Origin: Paraburkholderia sp. SOS3
GTDB taxonomy: Bacteria; Pseudomonadota; Gammaproteobacteria; Burkholderiales; Burkholderiaceae
Reading direction: 5' to 3'
Assembly: GCF_001922345.1 (NCBI RefSeq)
Contig: NZ_CP018812.1
Span: 2,046,001 to 2,110,000, forward strand
DNA: 64,000 nt
The translations under genes and the position numbers were made by a program. The first letter of the stretch is position 1, and each line of letters starts with the position of its first letter. This document shows positions 62,811 through 64,000 of the stretch, one piece after another. The notes under the pieces were generated by a model, which did not search any database, had not been told where the DNA came from, and saw nothing but the letters and a program-made list of their open reading frames with translations.

Positions 62811-64000
62811 TCAGATGCGCCGCAAACCCGTCGTGTAGCGCACGCGCAGCGTCACCGGCGGCCGGTTCCGTGTAACCGGTCAGCGCGATCGCCGGCAAGC
62901 GCTCGCCGCCGGCGAGCGGATATTGCGCTTCGAGATCGCGTATGCGTTCGAGCACGCGGTAACCGTCCTCGTTACCGAGCACGATATCGCAGAGCAATAC
63001 TTGCGGCCATGCGTGTCTCGGGATGTCGGCCAGACGCTGCAACGCTTCGTCACCGGAAGAAGCAAGCAGCACATGCGCGCCGCTCGCGCCGAGCACTGCT
63101 TCGAGCGCGTCACGCGCTTCTTCCTGATCGTCGAGCGCGAGCACGGTCAGCCCGGCGAGCGGCTCGTCGAGCCGGGCTTGAACCGGCGCGGCAGCCGGCA
63201 TCGCAGCCGGCATTGACTGGCCGCTGCTGCCCGTTTGGCGGCCCGCAGCCGCGTCCGAGGCGTCATTCGAATGTGCCGCAACACCGCCGGCTTGCGCTTC
63301 GACATCGAGTGTCGCCGTCACGACGCGTGTATCCGCCGTCGCGGCGTCGACCACCGGCGCAAGCGGAATCACCGCGGCGTACGCGACGCGCGTGCCGACC
63401 TGCGTCGCGGTGAAGCGGCCCCCCAATGCGGAAAGCTTCGCCTCGATGCGCCGCGCGGCCTCTTCGGGCATCTCGCCGGATCGCTCGTGCGCGCCCGATA
63501 CGCAGAGCCACGCATGATTCGCGCGCCGCTCGACCCGCAGCTCGACGGTCTCTCCCGCGTGCGCGTGCCCGATCTCGTTGCGGCACAGCGACGCGGTAAT
63601 CTGCATGAGATCGAGCCGATTGCCCATCGCGCACAACTCGCCGTCGGGCATCGACACATGCCAGCGAATGCCGCGGCGCGCGATTTCGTCGCGCAGATCG
63701 TCGCCGACCGCGGCAACCAGCGGACCGAGCTCAACTGCCTGCGCAGACACCTTGCGCTGCATATGCTCGAGTTCGCCCTGCTGCCATTGCAGCGCCCACA
63801 TCTTCGCGTAGACGCCGTCGCGCGAGAGCAGATCGTCGTGCGCGCCCTGCTCGACGATGCGGCCATGTTCCATGACGAGAATCCAGTCGGCGTCCACGAC
63901 GGTCGACAGCCGGTGCGCGATCGCAATCGACGTGCGCCCTTGCGCGAGCCGGTTCAGCTCGGCCTGGATCGCGCGCTCCGAGCGCGTGTCGAGCGCCGAC
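62743..64000 (-). CDS. ABC exporter ATPase fused to HATPase-like and receiver domains (5' part beyond window)
   Basis: The frame is open at the right edge. It begins within an exporter-type ATPase: D-loop [21 protein letters not shown]-loop [20 protein letters not shown], then the usual exporter end ([33 protein letters not shown]). Instead of stopping it continues about 320 residues. First comes a histidine-kinase-ATPase-like segment without a phospho-acceptor His ([33 protein letters not shown]). A linker follows, then a complete receiver ([17 protein letters not shown], phospho-Asp in [25 protein letters not shown]). Such a fusion implies phospho-control of a transporter, or use of the exporter part as a sensor. 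Confidence 0.85.
   Translation of the reverse strand, partial: SALDTRSERAIQAELNRLAQGRTSIAIAHRLSTVVDADWILVMEHGRIVEQGAHDDLLSRDGVYAKMWALQWQQGELEHMQRKVSAQAVELGPLVAAVGDDLRDEIARRGIRWHVSMPDGELCAMGNRLDLMQITASLCRNEIGHAHAGETVELRVERRANHAWLCVSGAHERSGEMPEEAARRIEAKLSALGGRFTATQVGTRVAYAAVIPLAPVVDAATADTRVVTATLDVEAQAGGVAAHSNDASDAAAGRQTGSSGQSMPAAMPAAAPVQARLDEPLAGLTVLALDDQEEARDALEAVLGASGAHVLLASSGDEALQRLADIPRHAWPQVLLCDIVLGNEDGYRVLERIRDLEAQYPLAGGERLPAIALTGYTEPAAGDAARALHDGFAAHLTKPVAAAVLIATIRDVARAHRA

Overview
The window is GC-rich chromosomal DNA from a member of the Burkholderiaceae, most likely Paraburkholderia or a close relative. The basis is family knowledge, not a search: OpcP-type porins, branched-chain-amide ABC transporters, many LysR/GntR/RpiR regulators, a YbfB-type MFS transporter and a CinA/hemerythrin/DUF892 stress cluster are typical of that family. 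I see no tRNA, rRNA, CRISPR array or intact insertion sequence.

Layout. 1-3234: the right part of a filamentous (inovirus) prophage. A minus-strand structural operon holds small orphan genes, an ssDNA-binding protein, small membrane proteins, the major coat protein with a strong terminator, a second coat-like protein, a 23-residue peptide and a pIII-like protein cut by the window edge. A plus-strand repressor diverges from it behind three operator copies. 3317-3649: a decayed dinB fragment. 3764-17303: a large minus-strand catabolic operon (alpha/beta hydrolase, isochorismatase-type hydrolase, PuuE-like deacetylase, LivHMKGF transporter, ACMSD-type amidohydrolase, two-subunit molybdenum hydroxylase), a MOSC protein beyond it, and a divergent GntR regulator; it looks built to import and open an N-heterocycle. 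17304-23257: a poorly coding, decaying stretch with a chemoreceptor and a collapsed nitrate-assimilation locus (narK-nirB-nasA fragments fused by deletions). 23258-25768: flavohaemoglobin and a porin. 26268-32095: an RND efflux operon. 32338-38435: two LysR regulators, an MFS transporter, a phospholipase-C-type phosphoesterase and an aspartyl-beta-hydroxylase-like enzyme.

38599-45822: an RpiR regulator diverging from an operon with a polar amino-acid-type ABC transporter, three DUF1989 proteins and allantoicase. DUF1989 members are known as the two subunits of carboxyguanidine deiminase, but the carboxylase and allophanate hydrolase of that pathway are absent here. This is the best candidate for an undescribed ureido/guanidino nitrogen-scavenging route; cyanase (46639) lies just downstream. 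47131-54570: an MFS transporter, two proteins built from the same duplicated domain, an NtrC-type two-component system and a second porin with an unusual leader.

54727-64000: a double-PAS, double-receiver hybrid kinase, a stress cluster (membrane protein, hemerythrin, DUF892 ferritin-like protein, CinA, zinc alcohol dehydrogenase), a family-2 glycosyltransferase, and the 3' part of an ABC exporter fused to an ATPase-like region and a complete response-regulator receiver. Gene starts were chosen from ribosome-binding sites and overlaps visible in the sequence; functions rest on motif and family recognition, without database searches.
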